64,000 nt of DNA from Petrocella sp024636985 (lineage in GTDB: Bacteria; Bacillota; Clostridia; Lachnospirales; Vallitaleaceae), in the NCBI GenBank assembly GCA_024636985.1, contig JAGXFY010000045.1, forward strand, positions 21,146 to 85,145, given 5' to 3'. This document shows, piece by piece, positions 8,141 through 16,344 of the stretch (position 1 is its first letter; the number at the start of each line of letters is the position of its first letter). The translations under genes and the position numbers were made by a program. The notes under the pieces are model-generated. The model was given only the letters and a program-made list of their open reading frames with translations. It was not told the origin of the DNA and did no database searches.

Positions 8141-8787
8141 TAAAAGTCATGTGCGTAGATGATCAGCTGTTACTTAAAGAAACCATGATCTATATGCTTA
8201 AACAAGATCCGGATATTGAGGCAGTCGATGGGGGTAATGATGGGTATGAAGCATTAAATATTTGTGAGAGCTATCGGCCCCATGTAATATTAATGGATCT
8301 AAGAATGCCGAGGCTTGGTGGAATAGAGACGACAACAAAGATTAAAGCTCTATACCCATCCATAAAAATCATCATTCTAACGACCTTTGAAGATCAAAAA
8401 AGTATTTTCGACTCAATAGAACATGGTGCTGACGGTTATATTGTTAAAGATATTAAACCGGAGGAGCTCGTACTAGCTGTAAAAAGCGTCTATCATAATT
8501 TATATGTGATGCACAAAAATGTGGTCAACATTGTAAAAGAAGAAATTATTGATGTACATATCAAAAAAAAGGATCAACAAGAAACATTAAAAAATTATGA
8601 TTTAACACCAATGGAAATAAAGATTATAAAACTAATGGTCGATGGAAAAAATAACAAAGAGATTGCATACAGTCTGAAATTCACAGAAGGAACTGTTAAG
8701 AATAAGGTGTCTAAGATACTGAGCAAGCTGGGACTCAAAGATAGGACTCAAATTGCAGTCTTTGCTATCAAGCACAATCTGACTTAG
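8137..8787 (+). CDS. NarL/FixJ-type response regulator
   Basis: This 216-residue regulator has an N-terminal receiver (about 1-125) with the acidic pair VDD, the phospho-acceptor aspartate in VILMDLRMP, the conserved Thr in IILTTF and Lys in YIVKD. A C-terminal LuxR-type helix-turn-helix (about 150-216) reads LTPMEIKIIKLMVDGKNNKEIA, then GTVKNKVSKIL. It lies between the two HisKA_3 kinases and is translationally coupled to the first, so it is their likely shared output. Targets are unknown. Confidence 0.92.
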   Translation: MIKVMCVDDQLLLKETMIYMLKQDPDIEAVDGGNDGYEALNICESYRPHVILMDLRMPRLGGIETTTKIKALYPSIKIIILTTFEDQKSIFDSIEHGADGYIVKDIKPEELVLAVKSVYHNLYVMHKNVVNIVKEEIIDVHIKKKDQQETLKNYDLTPMEIKIIKLMVDGKNNKEIAYSLKFTEGTVKNKVSKILSKLGLKDRTQIAVFAIKHNLT

Positions 8788-8799
8788 GGGAACGCATAC

Positions 8800-10527
8800 A
8801 TGAGCCATGAGATTTTTTATGCAACATTTTTTTATACTTTATCAGCCTTTATATCTATCGCAATCAACGCAATTTTTTATTTAAAGGCAAGAAAAAGTAA
8901 TCTATTATTCATGTTTTTAAAAGCGCAAGGACTGATGCTACTTTGGCTGTTTGCCAAAGTTATGACAAAGACGGTACCAAGCAATGAAGATGCTTGGATA
9001 TGGGTAATCATCCAATACATCGGTGTTTGTTATTTTGGTACAGTATTTTTTGAATTTATATATTATTATAAGAAATTCAAAATGCCATCACATAATATCA
9101 GAATCCTGATATATGGCCTACCAACCATTAATTTTCTGATGGTGTTGACCAATAAATATCATTATTTATTTTTTACATCGGTCACCATATACCAGAACAG
9201 CTATGGATTCTGGTTCTATATTCATACTGCCTTCAGTTACATAATGGTAGCAATTTCTTATTATCTTTTGATTCGAATACTAATAGACAGAAAAAATGAG
9301 ATCTCATGGATACAGAATATCCTTTTCAATCTAGGTCTGCTATTACCAATTGTAGCGAATATTATTCATGTTTTCCGCTTGATAGAGATTGGATTTGATA
9401 TCACGCCAATCATGTTTAACATTACTTTGGCAATTTTTGGATATGTTGCCTATCGCTATCGGTTTTTGGATATAAAAATGGTAACAAGATCCATGATCCT
9501 AGGAAATATTCATGAAGGTATTATTATTATGGACAACGACCGAAGAATCGTTGAGAAAAACAACATTATTGAGGATATTACCCAAAGTCACGAAAAACTT
9601 AAGCTTATTGAAACGATCGACGATTTCATTGAAATTGTACGTCCTAAAATAGAAGATTTTGAAATCTTGCATCAAGATATAAGCAGGTGTCTTGATACCA
9701 ATGAAAACAGATTATCTACAGAATTTAGAATGTTAGTTCATAATGAATGGCATTGTTATATTCTAAAGCTTGAGAAAATTATAGACCATTCTAAAGACAC
9801 CATCGGCTATGTGTTTAGAATTATTGATATCACCAAATACAAATCATTACTGATGAGCTTAGAAGCCAAAAACAAGGATCTACAAGTGGTCAATCGGCAA
9901 CTTTCCGATTACCTTACCATAACGAAGCAATTAGCAATTGCGAAAGAAAGAAATAGAATATCTAAAGAAGTCCATGATATTTTAGGTCACTCCGTTACCC
10001 TAGTCATTTCACTTCTGGAAAGTTGTAAGTATAACATTGGTAGAAATACAGATTTCCTCAAAGAGAAAACCACTCAAAGCAAAGCCATTATCAGAGGTGG
10101 TTTTCTAGAATTGAAAAAATCCATGAACAGTCAATTAAAAGACGACATAGATATCAACAGTCTTATTGATGATTTACAGCGGCTCATCGATGATTATGAA
10201 AAATCCGGCGTAAACGTTGATTTTTACTACAAGCGAGCAGATTTTAAGTTGACAATGCAAGTCTATGATGGCTTGTATAGAATATGCCAAGAAGCGCTGA
10301 CCAATGCATTAAAACATGGGAATGCAAAAAACATAACCATACGTATCAAATATATAGCTAGAACGATGGACTTGGTCATCATTGATGATGGAACTGGATC
10401 GCCGAAGGTTATAAAAGGTAATGGGTTAAAAGGCATGGAAACGAGGGTGGCGGATTTGTCTGGATTCTTATCTTTTGGGTCACCGGATGGTGAGGGCTTT
10501 AATATTCATGCAGTTTTGCCGATATAA
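8800..10527 (+). CDS. Full-length 7TM sensor histidine kinase (HisKA_3/HATPase)
   Basis: The protein has 575 residues with the same order as the truncated protein two genes upstream: 7TM sensor (about 1-225), PAS-like region (about 230-350), a coiled linker, and the H box KEVHDILGHSVT. Here a complete ATPase domain follows, with N box CQEALTNALKHG, G1 box IDDGTGSP and G2 box GNGLKGM. It is presumably the active kinase for the regulator at 8137. The paralogous sensor halves suggest that the pair arose by duplication with loss of the ATPase in one copy. The sensed ligand is unknown. Confidence 0.9.
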   Translation: MSHEIFYATFFYTLSAFISIAINAIFYLKARKSNLLFMFLKAQGLMLLWLFAKVMTKTVPSNEDAWIWVIIQYIGVCYFGTVFFEFIYYYKKFKMPSHNIRILIYGLPTINFLMVLTNKYHYLFFTSVTIYQNSYGFWFYIHTAFSYIMVAISYYLLIRILIDRKNEISWIQNILFNLGLLLPIVANIIHVFRLIEIGFDITPIMFNITLAIFGYVAYRYRFLDIKMVTRSMILGNIHEGIIIMDNDRRIVEKNNIIEDITQSHEKLKLIETIDDFIEIVRPKIEDFEILHQDISRCLDTNENRLSTEFRMLVHNEWHCYILKLEKIIDHSKDTIGYVFRIIDITKYKSLLMSLEAKNKDLQVVNRQLSDYLTITKQLAIAKERNRISKEVHDILGHSVTLVISLLESCKYNIGRNTDFLKEKTTQSKAIIRGGFLELKKSMNSQLKDDIDINSLIDDLQRLIDDYEKSGVNVDFYYKRADFKLTMQVYDGLYRICQEALTNALKHGNAKNITIRIKYIARTMDLVIIDDGTGSPKVIKGNGLKGMETRVADLSGFLSFGSPDGEGFNIHAVLPI

Positions 10528-10615
10528 TATAGAGTTTTTGTGTTCGGACAACAGTGGCATATAAGAATATAAGGCATTAAGCCTAGTATAAGTAAATAGT
10601 ACTAGTTTATTGCGG

Positions 10616-10644
10616 TTGTACTACCATCTTATCTGTACTATAAT
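10616..10644 (+). promoter_or_regulatory. Sigma-A-type promoter of the HD-GYP cluster
   Basis: TTGTAC (10616-10621) and TATAAT (10639-10644) are spaced by 17 bp. Transcription would start near 10651, giving a 95-nt leader before the gene at 10746. Confidence 0.65.
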
Positions 10645-10667
10645 TTAGATAGGCAAGATGGGAAACT

Positions 10668-10719
10668 ATTCCAGTACTGAAGCAAGGCAAGATTTTATTG
10701 TTTTTGCAGGAACTGGAAT
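10668..10719 (+). other. Long leader hairpin upstream of the unknown gene at 10746
   Basis: ATTCCAGT (10668-10675) pairs perfectly with ACTGGAAT (10712-10719). Inside, GCAA (10682-10685) pairs with TTGC (10704-10707) and CAA (10688-10690) with TTG (10698-10700). This forms an elongated interrupted hairpin within the predicted 5' leader. It ends about 27 nt before the ATG and has no T tract, so it is not a terminator. It may affect RNA stability or bind a regulator. Confidence 0.45.
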
Positions 10720-10745
10720 GACGTTTATTGAGTTAGGGGAGAAAT

Positions 10746-11375
10746 ATGAATATAGAATCTATAGAAAGATATCTGCAAAAAGTTCAATCCGTTCTTGGCT
10801 GTAAGATTACATTAGATCAAGAGGATAAAATCAGTGAGATCCATATTGTATCTGATCTTAGGCGAAGTCCTAAGCAAATCCTTCGTGATATTGAAGCCAT
10901 CATGATTTCCGAATTCGATATTAATATTGATTATAAAAAGGTATCCATCGCTCAGATACAGAGCGGTTCTCTTAAGTTGGACCAAGATCCTAGGCTCAAG
11001 CTTAAGTTGATAGAGTATAATAACAACGGTTCCAATGTCACCGTAAAAGTTGCTTTGGAAAAACAAGGAGAAATCTACGAAAGTGAGTTATTAGGTGTAC
11101 ATACGGCCAACAATTTTAAAAGGTTGATTGGTGCAGTGGTACTTAAGGCGGTAGAGAAATATTGTGATGCTACCGATGTATTTGTTTTCGAAGATGTTAA
11201 GAAAGTACACTTGGCCAACATGGAGGTGATGGTCGTTGCCATGACCTCAGTCTTTAATGGTTCGGAAGAGATATTCACCGGAACGGCCAAGATTCAAAAC
11301 GACAGCAATGAAGCCATTGCTAGAGCCACCCTAGATGCGGTGAACCGTCATATTTTGCATCTGGATTTAATTTAA
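10746..11375 (+). CDS. Conserved clostridial-type hypothetical protein
   Basis: I cannot assign this 209-residue soluble protein to a named family. It has no signal peptide or membrane helix. The N-terminal half alternates strands and helices (IHIVSDLRRSPKQILRDIEAIM), and the C-terminal half has a repeated alpha/beta pattern ending in TLDAVNRHILHLDLI. It has its own promoter and structured leader and lies upstream of an HD-GYP phosphodiesterase. The ribosome site is AGGGGAG. A role connected to the neighbouring c-di-GMP gene is only inferred from position. Confidence 0.5.
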   Translation: MNIESIERYLQKVQSVLGCKITLDQEDKISEIHIVSDLRRSPKQILRDIEAIMISEFDINIDYKKVSIAQIQSGSLKLDQDPRLKLKLIEYNNNGSNVTVKVALEKQGEIYESELLGVHTANNFKRLIGAVVLKAVEKYCDATDVFVFEDVKKVHLANMEVMVVAMTSVFNGSEEIFTGTAKIQNDSNEAIARATLDAVNRHILHLDLI

Positions 11376-11426
11376 TTAATAGCCGACTAAATCATACAGC
11401 AACAACTTTTTTATCTAGAGGAGCGG

Positions 11427-11483
11427 AATATAGCCTGCTATTCATAGTGGATATAGCAGAGATCATAAAATGGAGGCTATATT
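11427..11483 (+). promoter_or_regulatory. Hairpin that can mask the ribosome site of the 30-residue peptide gene
   Basis: AATATAGCC (11427-11435) pairs with GGCTATATT (11475-11483), and a second stem TGCTAT (11436-11441)/ATAGCA (11453-11458) stacks directly inside. The ribosome site TGGAGG (11471-11476) overlaps the closing 3' arm, and the ATG follows at 11487. The fold would limit translation initiation of the peptide unless opened. Confidence 0.5.
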
Positions 11484-11486
11484 TCA

Positions 11487-11579
11487 ATGAAAAATATAAA
11501 AGTTAGAGCAATGGCTACTATCGTTAGTTTAGTATCATTCCTTCTTGCATCAGGTGCACTTTGGAGCGTGACTAAATAA
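11487..11579 (+). CDS. Small hydrophobic peptide, 30 residues
   Basis: ATG 11487 follows TGGAGG with 10-nt spacing, and the frame ends at TAA 11577-11579. The peptide begins MKNIKVRAMATIVSLVSFLL and ends ASGALWSVTK: a basic start, a hydrophobic helix of about 18 residues, and a short polar tail. It resembles a signal peptide or a one-helix membrane peptide. There is no cysteine, so it does not fit AgrD-type cyclic lactone precursors. It could be a signalling peptide, a type I toxin-like peptide or a partner of the HD-GYP membrane protein that follows. The clear ribosome site and structured leader support that it is real. Confidence 0.5.
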   Translation: MKNIKVRAMATIVSLVSFLLASGALWSVTK

Positions 11580-11641
11580 TACAGTACAGCAAATGATAAA
11601 GTAATGGGTTTAGTCGGCTTTTAATAGTTTTGGAGGCAATA

Positions 11642-12946
11642 ATGAATAAGCTAAAAGGCTTTATTTTAATAGTATCAGCAATTGCCCTTCTCATATACTT
11701 TTACATGTTTGGAAGGTATGAGATCTCTTATGAGGGTCTTATTTTTTGGGGTCTTTTGGCGATTGTTTCAGAGACGTTTGTAATTGTATTACCTAATGGT
11801 GCTTCAACTTCTGTGGGTATGGCTGTTTACTTAGCCACACTTATAACAATTAATCCCCTTGTAGCCGTCATGGTTTCGGGAATTGCTTTCATATTACGCT
11901 TACCAACAGTAGATGGGAAGCGTAAACATGTAATTAATATGGGTCTAGGAATCACTGCTTATAATATTGCTAGTCATACTATCTTTATCGGAATGATGGG
12001 AGCAGCCTATAATTATTTGGTTCATGAAAATACATCGTTCAATATGATTGCAATTATTGCATTGGTGCTTCTAAGCTTGACGGAATTGGTTAGTATTATA
12101 TTCATTTCTTTATATTTCCGCTTTGATGAATCTCCAAGAAATATTCAGTTGATAAAAAGCTTTCTAGGCGCTTTACCAAGTACTTTTGCTGTAGGTTCCT
12201 TAGGTATTTTGTTGGCTTTTGCAGAACTAAACTATGGTAAGGTGATTGTTGCCCTGTTCTTCATACCTCTACTCCTCGCAAGATATTCTTTTAAACTTTA
12301 TTTTGATTCCCAGAAGATGAGCATGGAAACCATTCAAGCCTTGAATGAAGCACTATTAATGCGAGATGCTTATACAAGTGGACACGCCACAAGGGTGGAG
12401 CGGTATTCTGCTATCTTGGCGAAAGCTTTAAAATATTTACCAAATGAAATGGAAAACCTTCAAAAAGCAGCCAAACTCCATGATATAGGCAAGATTGGCA
12501 TACCCGATGAAATCCTAAACAAAAGCGGTAAGTTATCAGAGGATGAATATAGTAAAATAAAGGATCATTCTGCCATGGGTGCCCAGATTCTTAGTAATGT
12601 GGATGCACTTAAAAAGATTTCTGAAGCAGTAAAATACCATCACGAAAGACCGGACGGAAAAGGCTATCCTGAAGGCTTAATTGGCGATACTATTCCAAGG
12701 GATGCTGCCATCCTTTCTATCGCAGACACCTTTGACGCCATGACGACTGACCGACCTTATCGTAAAGCACTAACACTAGACGAAGCTGTTGAGGAATTGA
12801 TTCTTTATCGTGGTACTCAGTTTAACGCCAGTCTTGTAGGTATTGTCTTAGAACATATAGAAGAATTCAGAGTAATCCTTGAGGAAAGCCAAGAGGATGT
12901 ACGGGATATTTATTATAACGAAGCCTTAAGTGAGGTTAGTGTATGA
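11642..12946 (+). CDS. Membrane HD-GYP protein, likely c-di-GMP phosphodiesterase
   Basis: The protein has 434 residues. The N-terminal half (about 1-215) has some six hydrophobic helices and is probably a membrane sensor. The C-terminal HD-GYP domain carries LMRDAYTSGHATRVERYS, the HD motif HDIGKIGIPDEIL, and HHERPDGKGYPEG, which is the GYP signature. The metal-binding and catalytic positions are present, so c-di-GMP hydrolysis is likely. ATG 11642 is chosen because TGGAGG (11630-11635) precedes it. The stop overlaps the next start as ATGA. c-di-GMP often controls pili and surface proteins, both of which occur in this window, but the link is inference. Confidence 0.87.
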   Translation: MNKLKGFILIVSAIALLIYFYMFGRYEISYEGLIFWGLLAIVSETFVIVLPNGASTSVGMAVYLATLITINPLVAVMVSGIAFILRLPTVDGKRKHVINMGLGITAYNIASHTIFIGMMGAAYNYLVHENTSFNMIAIIALVLLSLTELVSIIFISLYFRFDESPRNIQLIKSFLGALPSTFAVGSLGILLAFAELNYGKVIVALFFIPLLLARYSFKLYFDSQKMSMETIQALNEALLMRDAYTSGHATRVERYSAILAKALKYLPNEMENLQKAAKLHDIGKIGIPDEILNKSGKLSEDEYSKIKDHSAMGAQILSNVDALKKISEAVKYHHERPDGKGYPEGLIGDTIPRDAAILSIADTFDAMTTDRPYRKALTLDEAVEELILYRGTQFNASLVGIVLEHIEEFRVILEESQEDVRDIYYNEALSEVSV

Positions 12947-13488
12947 TTATTGAAAGCATCGTTCTCTCAATCCTTATAGGGTGGATTCGAAAAGGCAAAT
13001 TGAGATATTTGGGCTCAATTGAGATTAAAGGCATTTACCTGTTTTTTATAGGTGGCTTATTTCAAATATTACTTTTTGCTATGGCGGATGAACAAGGAAG
13101 CGGCATCGTACGTATGCTCTATGACCATTTTTATGTTTTACATTTATTAACTTATGTCATTATCATGGTACCGATTTTTCTCAACTTGAAGTGGCGAGGT
13201 CTGAATCTAATGGGTCTTGGAACATTACTTAATCTAATACCTATTGCAGCCAACCAAGGAAGAATGCCGGTAGCACTTCCGGCACCCTATACGCCCAACT
13301 TTGATCTGGGCCATGTGTTGCTTGAGTCCGGCACCAGATTCAAGATGTTATCGGATGTTATTTTTATAGGTCCCCCTTACCCGATGCCAAAGATTATGAG
13401 TGTCGGCGATTTACTGATTATGGCAGGTGTATTTTGGCTTATACAAAGTGCAATGATGCTAGAAAAACCAAATCAAAAATCAATGTAG
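12943..13488 (+). CDS. DUF5317 family membrane protein
   Basis: The protein has 181 residues with about four to five hydrophobic helices. It shows the DUF5317 pattern: a conserved NLIPIAANQGRMPV stretch followed by a polar loop and SDVIFIGPPYPMPKIMSVGDLLI. Members are found downstream of HD-GYP genes in clostridia, and their function is unknown. The start overlaps the HD-GYP stop, so the two are coupled and may form a membrane complex. Confidence 0.75.
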   Translation: MIIESIVLSILIGWIRKGKLRYLGSIEIKGIYLFFIGGLFQILLFAMADEQGSGIVRMLYDHFYVLHLLTYVIIMVPIFLNLKWRGLNLMGLGTLLNLIPIAANQGRMPVALPAPYTPNFDLGHVLLESGTRFKMLSDVIFIGPPYPMPKIMSVGDLLIMAGVFWLIQSAMMLEKPNQKSM

Positions 13489-13521
13489 AATCAGGTAATG
13501 AATCCATATAGAATAAAATCT

Positions 13522-13555
13522 AAAGACCGACAGAAAAAAGTCAGGTCTTTTTAAT
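13522..13555 (+). terminator. Intrinsic terminator after the HD-GYP cluster
   Basis: AAAGACC, GAC, an A-rich loop, GTC and GGTCTTT form a stem with one bulged A, followed by TTTAATTGTTTT. It lies 34 nt after the DUF5317 stop and just before a new promoter. Confidence 0.75.
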
Positions 13556-13559
13556 TGTT

Positions 13560-13588
13560 TTGTAATAAAGTATGGTGCAAGATATGAT
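13560..13588 (+). promoter_or_regulatory. Sigma-A-type promoter of the GH18 gene
   Basis: TTGTAA (13560-13565) and TATGAT (13583-13588) are spaced by 17 bp, directly after the terminator. The TTG start codon is about 23 nt downstream of the expected transcript start. Confidence 0.6.
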
Positions 13589-13617
13589 AGAATAAGTTTT
13601 AAGTGAGGAGTGATGGC

Positions 13618-15351
13618 TTGTTAAAACTTTTAAGAGTAACAGCTTTGATTATTGTATTTCTTTTGGTTGGTTTTGGAACCAACTTTTTTATAATGAAAAA
13701 TGTCGATGAGACATATTTAATAGCGCCCAATATGACCATGGAGCCGGTTGAGAACCTGATGACCGGCCTAAGTGAGGAAGAAACCCTAGTCATTATGGAA
13801 AATAAGATGATTGAGCTTGACCATTATCCTAGATATGTGGATGATGTTGTTTATGTTCCAATCACATTTGTTATGGACTATTTTAATGATGGCTTCTACT
13901 GGGACAATGAGGAAAAAATACTAACCTATACCACATTAAAAGACGTTATTCGTATGGAAACAAACGCCTTAACCTACTTTGTGAACAAAGACCCCATCTC
14001 CCTTGAGATTCCTATCAGAGAGTTGGTGGCAGACATTCCGTTTATGCCATTGGAACTGGTTAAAAAATTTGCCCACCACGACTTTTATTACGATGGTACA
14101 ATTGATACTTTGACCATTGAAGATAAGAGCTTAGATGGGACTTATGGTATCGTGTCCCCAAGTACTCAAGAATATGGTGTTATCCGTTCTTGGAAAGATA
14201 AGAAGAGTACAGTGGTCAAAAAAGCAGCAAGAGGAGAAGAAGTAAAGATTTATGAGGATGACGGCATATGGCAACAAGTGCGAACCAAAGAAGGCTTAAT
14301 TGGGTATATCCGTAAAGATGAAATGGGAGAAGAGCGACATATTGCAGGAGAGCCTGTGGTCAGAGAAATCTATAATTATGATACAAGACCAACTTTTGAC
14401 GGGGCCCTAAACCTAGCATGGCATCAGGTGACCAATTCAACAGCCAACCGCTACTTAGAGGATGTGCTTGAAGGTGTACATGGTCTGAATGTCATATCAC
14501 CGACCTGGCTTCATATAAAAGACTCAGAAGGTAATATAACCAATATTGCTGACCTGGATTATGTGAATAAAGCCCATGCCAGGGGCATACAAGTTTGGGC
14601 TTTATTTTCAAATCAGTTTGATCGTAAGTTGACCCATGAGGTATTAAGCAGCACAACTAAAAGAGAAAAATTGATTAGGGAGTTACTGGCTTTATCCGCT
14701 CTTTATAACCTTGATGGTATCAATGTAGACTTTGAAAATGTCGGACAGGAAGATGGAATCTACTTTATTCAGTTTATCAAAGAATTAACCCCTTATCTTA
14801 AAAACCAAGGCTTGGTGGTCTCGGTGGATATGTATGTACCTTCACAATGGACGGCTCACTATGGACGAAAAGAAATTGGTGAGATTGTAGATTATGTTAT
14901 GATTATGGCTTATGATGAGCATTGGTCGACTTCACCGGATAGTGGTTCAGTTGCCAGTATTGGATTTGTAGAAAAGGGTATTATTGATACACTTAAAGAA
15001 GTACCAAAAGAGAAGACGGTACTTGGACTGCCTTACTATACGAGACGGTGGACAGAAGAAGTTGTCGACGGCGAGATAAAAGTATCATCAAGGGCTTATG
15101 GTATGGACACAGCTTATAAAATCATGACTGAAGAAGGTGTGACATTCAGATGGTTAGATGACATTAAGCAATACTATGGAGAATATGAAAAAGATGGTAA
15201 GACCTATAAAATGTGGTTGGAAGAAGAACAATCCATTGAAGAAAAAGTAAAGTTGCTTTCCAAGCATCAATTAGTGGGTGTGGCCGGATGGAAGATTGGC
15301 TTAGAAAAAGAGGCCATTTGGGATGTTCTAAGAAAACACCTTGTACCATAA
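13618..15351 (+). CDS. Cell-wall glycoside hydrolase: anchored SH3 plus GH18 domain
   Basis: The protein has 577 residues. An N-terminal membrane anchor (about 2-22) is followed by a copper-amine-oxidase-like substrate-binding region (about 50-180: YVPITFVMDYFNDGFYWD), a bacterial SH3 domain (about 185-240) and a GH18 TIM barrel (about 255-577). The catalytic motif appears as DGINVDFENVG. This matches the SleL/YaaH/YdhD class that cleaves N-acetylglucosamine bonds in peptidoglycan, often in spores. Start TTG 13618 lies 7-8 nt after GAGGAG and is preferred over GTG 13603. It has its own promoter. Confidence 0.85.
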   Translation: MLKLLRVTALIIVFLLVGFGTNFFIMKNVDETYLIAPNMTMEPVENLMTGLSEEETLVIMENKMIELDHYPRYVDDVVYVPITFVMDYFNDGFYWDNEEKILTYTTLKDVIRMETNALTYFVNKDPISLEIPIRELVADIPFMPLELVKKFAHHDFYYDGTIDTLTIEDKSLDGTYGIVSPSTQEYGVIRSWKDKKSTVVKKAARGEEVKIYEDDGIWQQVRTKEGLIGYIRKDEMGEERHIAGEPVVREIYNYDTRPTFDGALNLAWHQVTNSTANRYLEDVLEGVHGLNVISPTWLHIKDSEGNITNIADLDYVNKAHARGIQVWALFSNQFDRKLTHEVLSSTTKREKLIRELLALSALYNLDGINVDFENVGQEDGIYFIQFIKELTPYLKNQGLVVSVDMYVPSQWTAHYGRKEIGEIVDYVMIMAYDEHWSTSPDSGSVASIGFVEKGIIDTLKEVPKEKTVLGLPYYTRRWTEEVVDGEIKVSSRAYGMDTAYKIMTEEGVTFRWLDDIKQYYGEYEKDGKTYKMWLEEEQSIEEKVKLLSKHQLVGVAGWKIGLEKEAIWDVLRKHLVP

Positions 15352-15431
15352 ATAAATCAAGCAACCAGCCAAAGTATTCTAAGCATAAGAGGTACGATGG
15401 GATAAAGTTGTGTGAAAAATAGGCGGGCGGT

Positions 15432-16271
15432 ATGAAACAATTAAGGGCTATTATGGAGTGTATACTACTTCTGGGTATTGTATATCTCATATATGAAATC
15501 ATGTATTTTGCATACAACTATATTATTTTTTACGGCTTACAACAAGAGTGGGTATGGATTCCCATTGAAGCTTATGCACATCTAGGAGACATAGAAAGTA
15601 TGACCTTAGAATATGTAAGCGACCATCCTCTGGAATATACCCTAATAAGTTGGTTGATGGTTGCATGTTTTTTTCTAAGCGTCGTCATTTTTTCAAAACA
15701 AAAATTAAGTCAAACATTTGCTATAAGACATATGAGCATAAAAAACAGCTTAACAAGTATGGTAACAGGCATTGGCTTGGTTTTTTTGATGAACGGCTTG
15801 ATTAGATTTATTAGCGCAGCGACAGATATTGAATTTTCATATTTAAGTTCTTCAACATTCCGAGTTTATAATTTGTGGTTTCTCATGGTGGTGGTTGGTA
15901 TATTAACACCAATTTTTGAAGAGCTATTCTTTAGAGGCGTGGTACTGAGCAGATTGTCACATGGATTTGGTCCATTGGTTAGCATCTTATTGTCAAGTGT
16001 GATGTTCTCCCTTAGTCATATGAATCCGGTTCAGAGCATCTATGTTTTCCCGGTGGGGCTACTAGCGGCCTACTTGGTTTATAAAACCGGTTCCATTTTT
16101 TCGGCGATTTGGTTACATACGCTATACAATATTTTGAATATTTATCTTGCTAAGATTGATTTTTTTCAGTACAATAGTGTACAGCTTTTAGTCTTAATGC
16201 TTATAGGAATATGTCTCCTTGGAATTGGACTTTATCAATCAGAAGCGCAAAATGCTATAGAAAATCCTTAA
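15432..16271 (+). CDS. CPBP family intramembrane metalloprotease
   Basis: The protein has 279 residues with about seven to eight hydrophobic helices. The conserved motifs of CPBP (CaaX protease and bacteriocin-processing) enzymes are present: EELFFRGVVLSRL (the EExxxR motif, about residues 160-166), FSLSHMN, and HTLYNIL near the C-terminus. Such proteins cut membrane substrates or give self-immunity to bacteriocins. No bacteriocin gene lies next to it, so the substrate is unknown. The start is preceded by GGCGGGCGG. Confidence 0.85.
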   Translation: MKQLRAIMECILLLGIVYLIYEIMYFAYNYIIFYGLQQEWVWIPIEAYAHLGDIESMTLEYVSDHPLEYTLISWLMVACFFLSVVIFSKQKLSQTFAIRHMSIKNSLTSMVTGIGLVFLMNGLIRFISAATDIEFSYLSSSTFRVYNLWFLMVVVGILTPIFEELFFRGVVLSRLSHGFGPLVSILLSSVMFSLSHMNPVQSIYVFPVGLLAAYLVYKTGSIFSAIWLHTLYNILNIYLAKIDFFQYNSVQLLVLMLIGICLLGIGLYQSEAQNAIENP

Positions 16272-16344
16272 TGGATTTATTTTTCCCAAAAGTATGTTAT
16301 AATTATACAGGACAATAATCCGAGTGCATAGAATACGGTGACCA

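Larger units (their letters stand above)
11381..11619 (+). repeat. Inverted repeat flanking a small peptide gene
   Basis: AGCCGACTAAA (11381-11391) and its exact reverse complement TTTAGTCGGCT (11609-11619) flank the peptide gene at 11487-11579. The right arm lies just before the ribosome site of the HD-GYP gene. In RNA the arms could enclose the whole peptide cistron, or the right arm plus following TTTTAATAG could act in termination. No transposase or target duplication is present. Confidence 0.5.

Noticed and set aside
11487..11579. AgrD-type cyclic lactone autoinducer precursor
   Set aside because: The peptide has no cysteine or serine in a thiolactone position followed by an acidic tail, and no agrB gene is nearby.
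11381..11619. Insertion element or MITE bounded by the 11-bp inverted repeat
   Set aside because: No target-site duplication, no transposase and no second copy were seen in the window.
16298..16303. Promoter for tsaC based on TATAAT
   Set aside because: No acceptable -35 box lies 16-18 bp upstream, so it is mentioned only in the tsaC entry.
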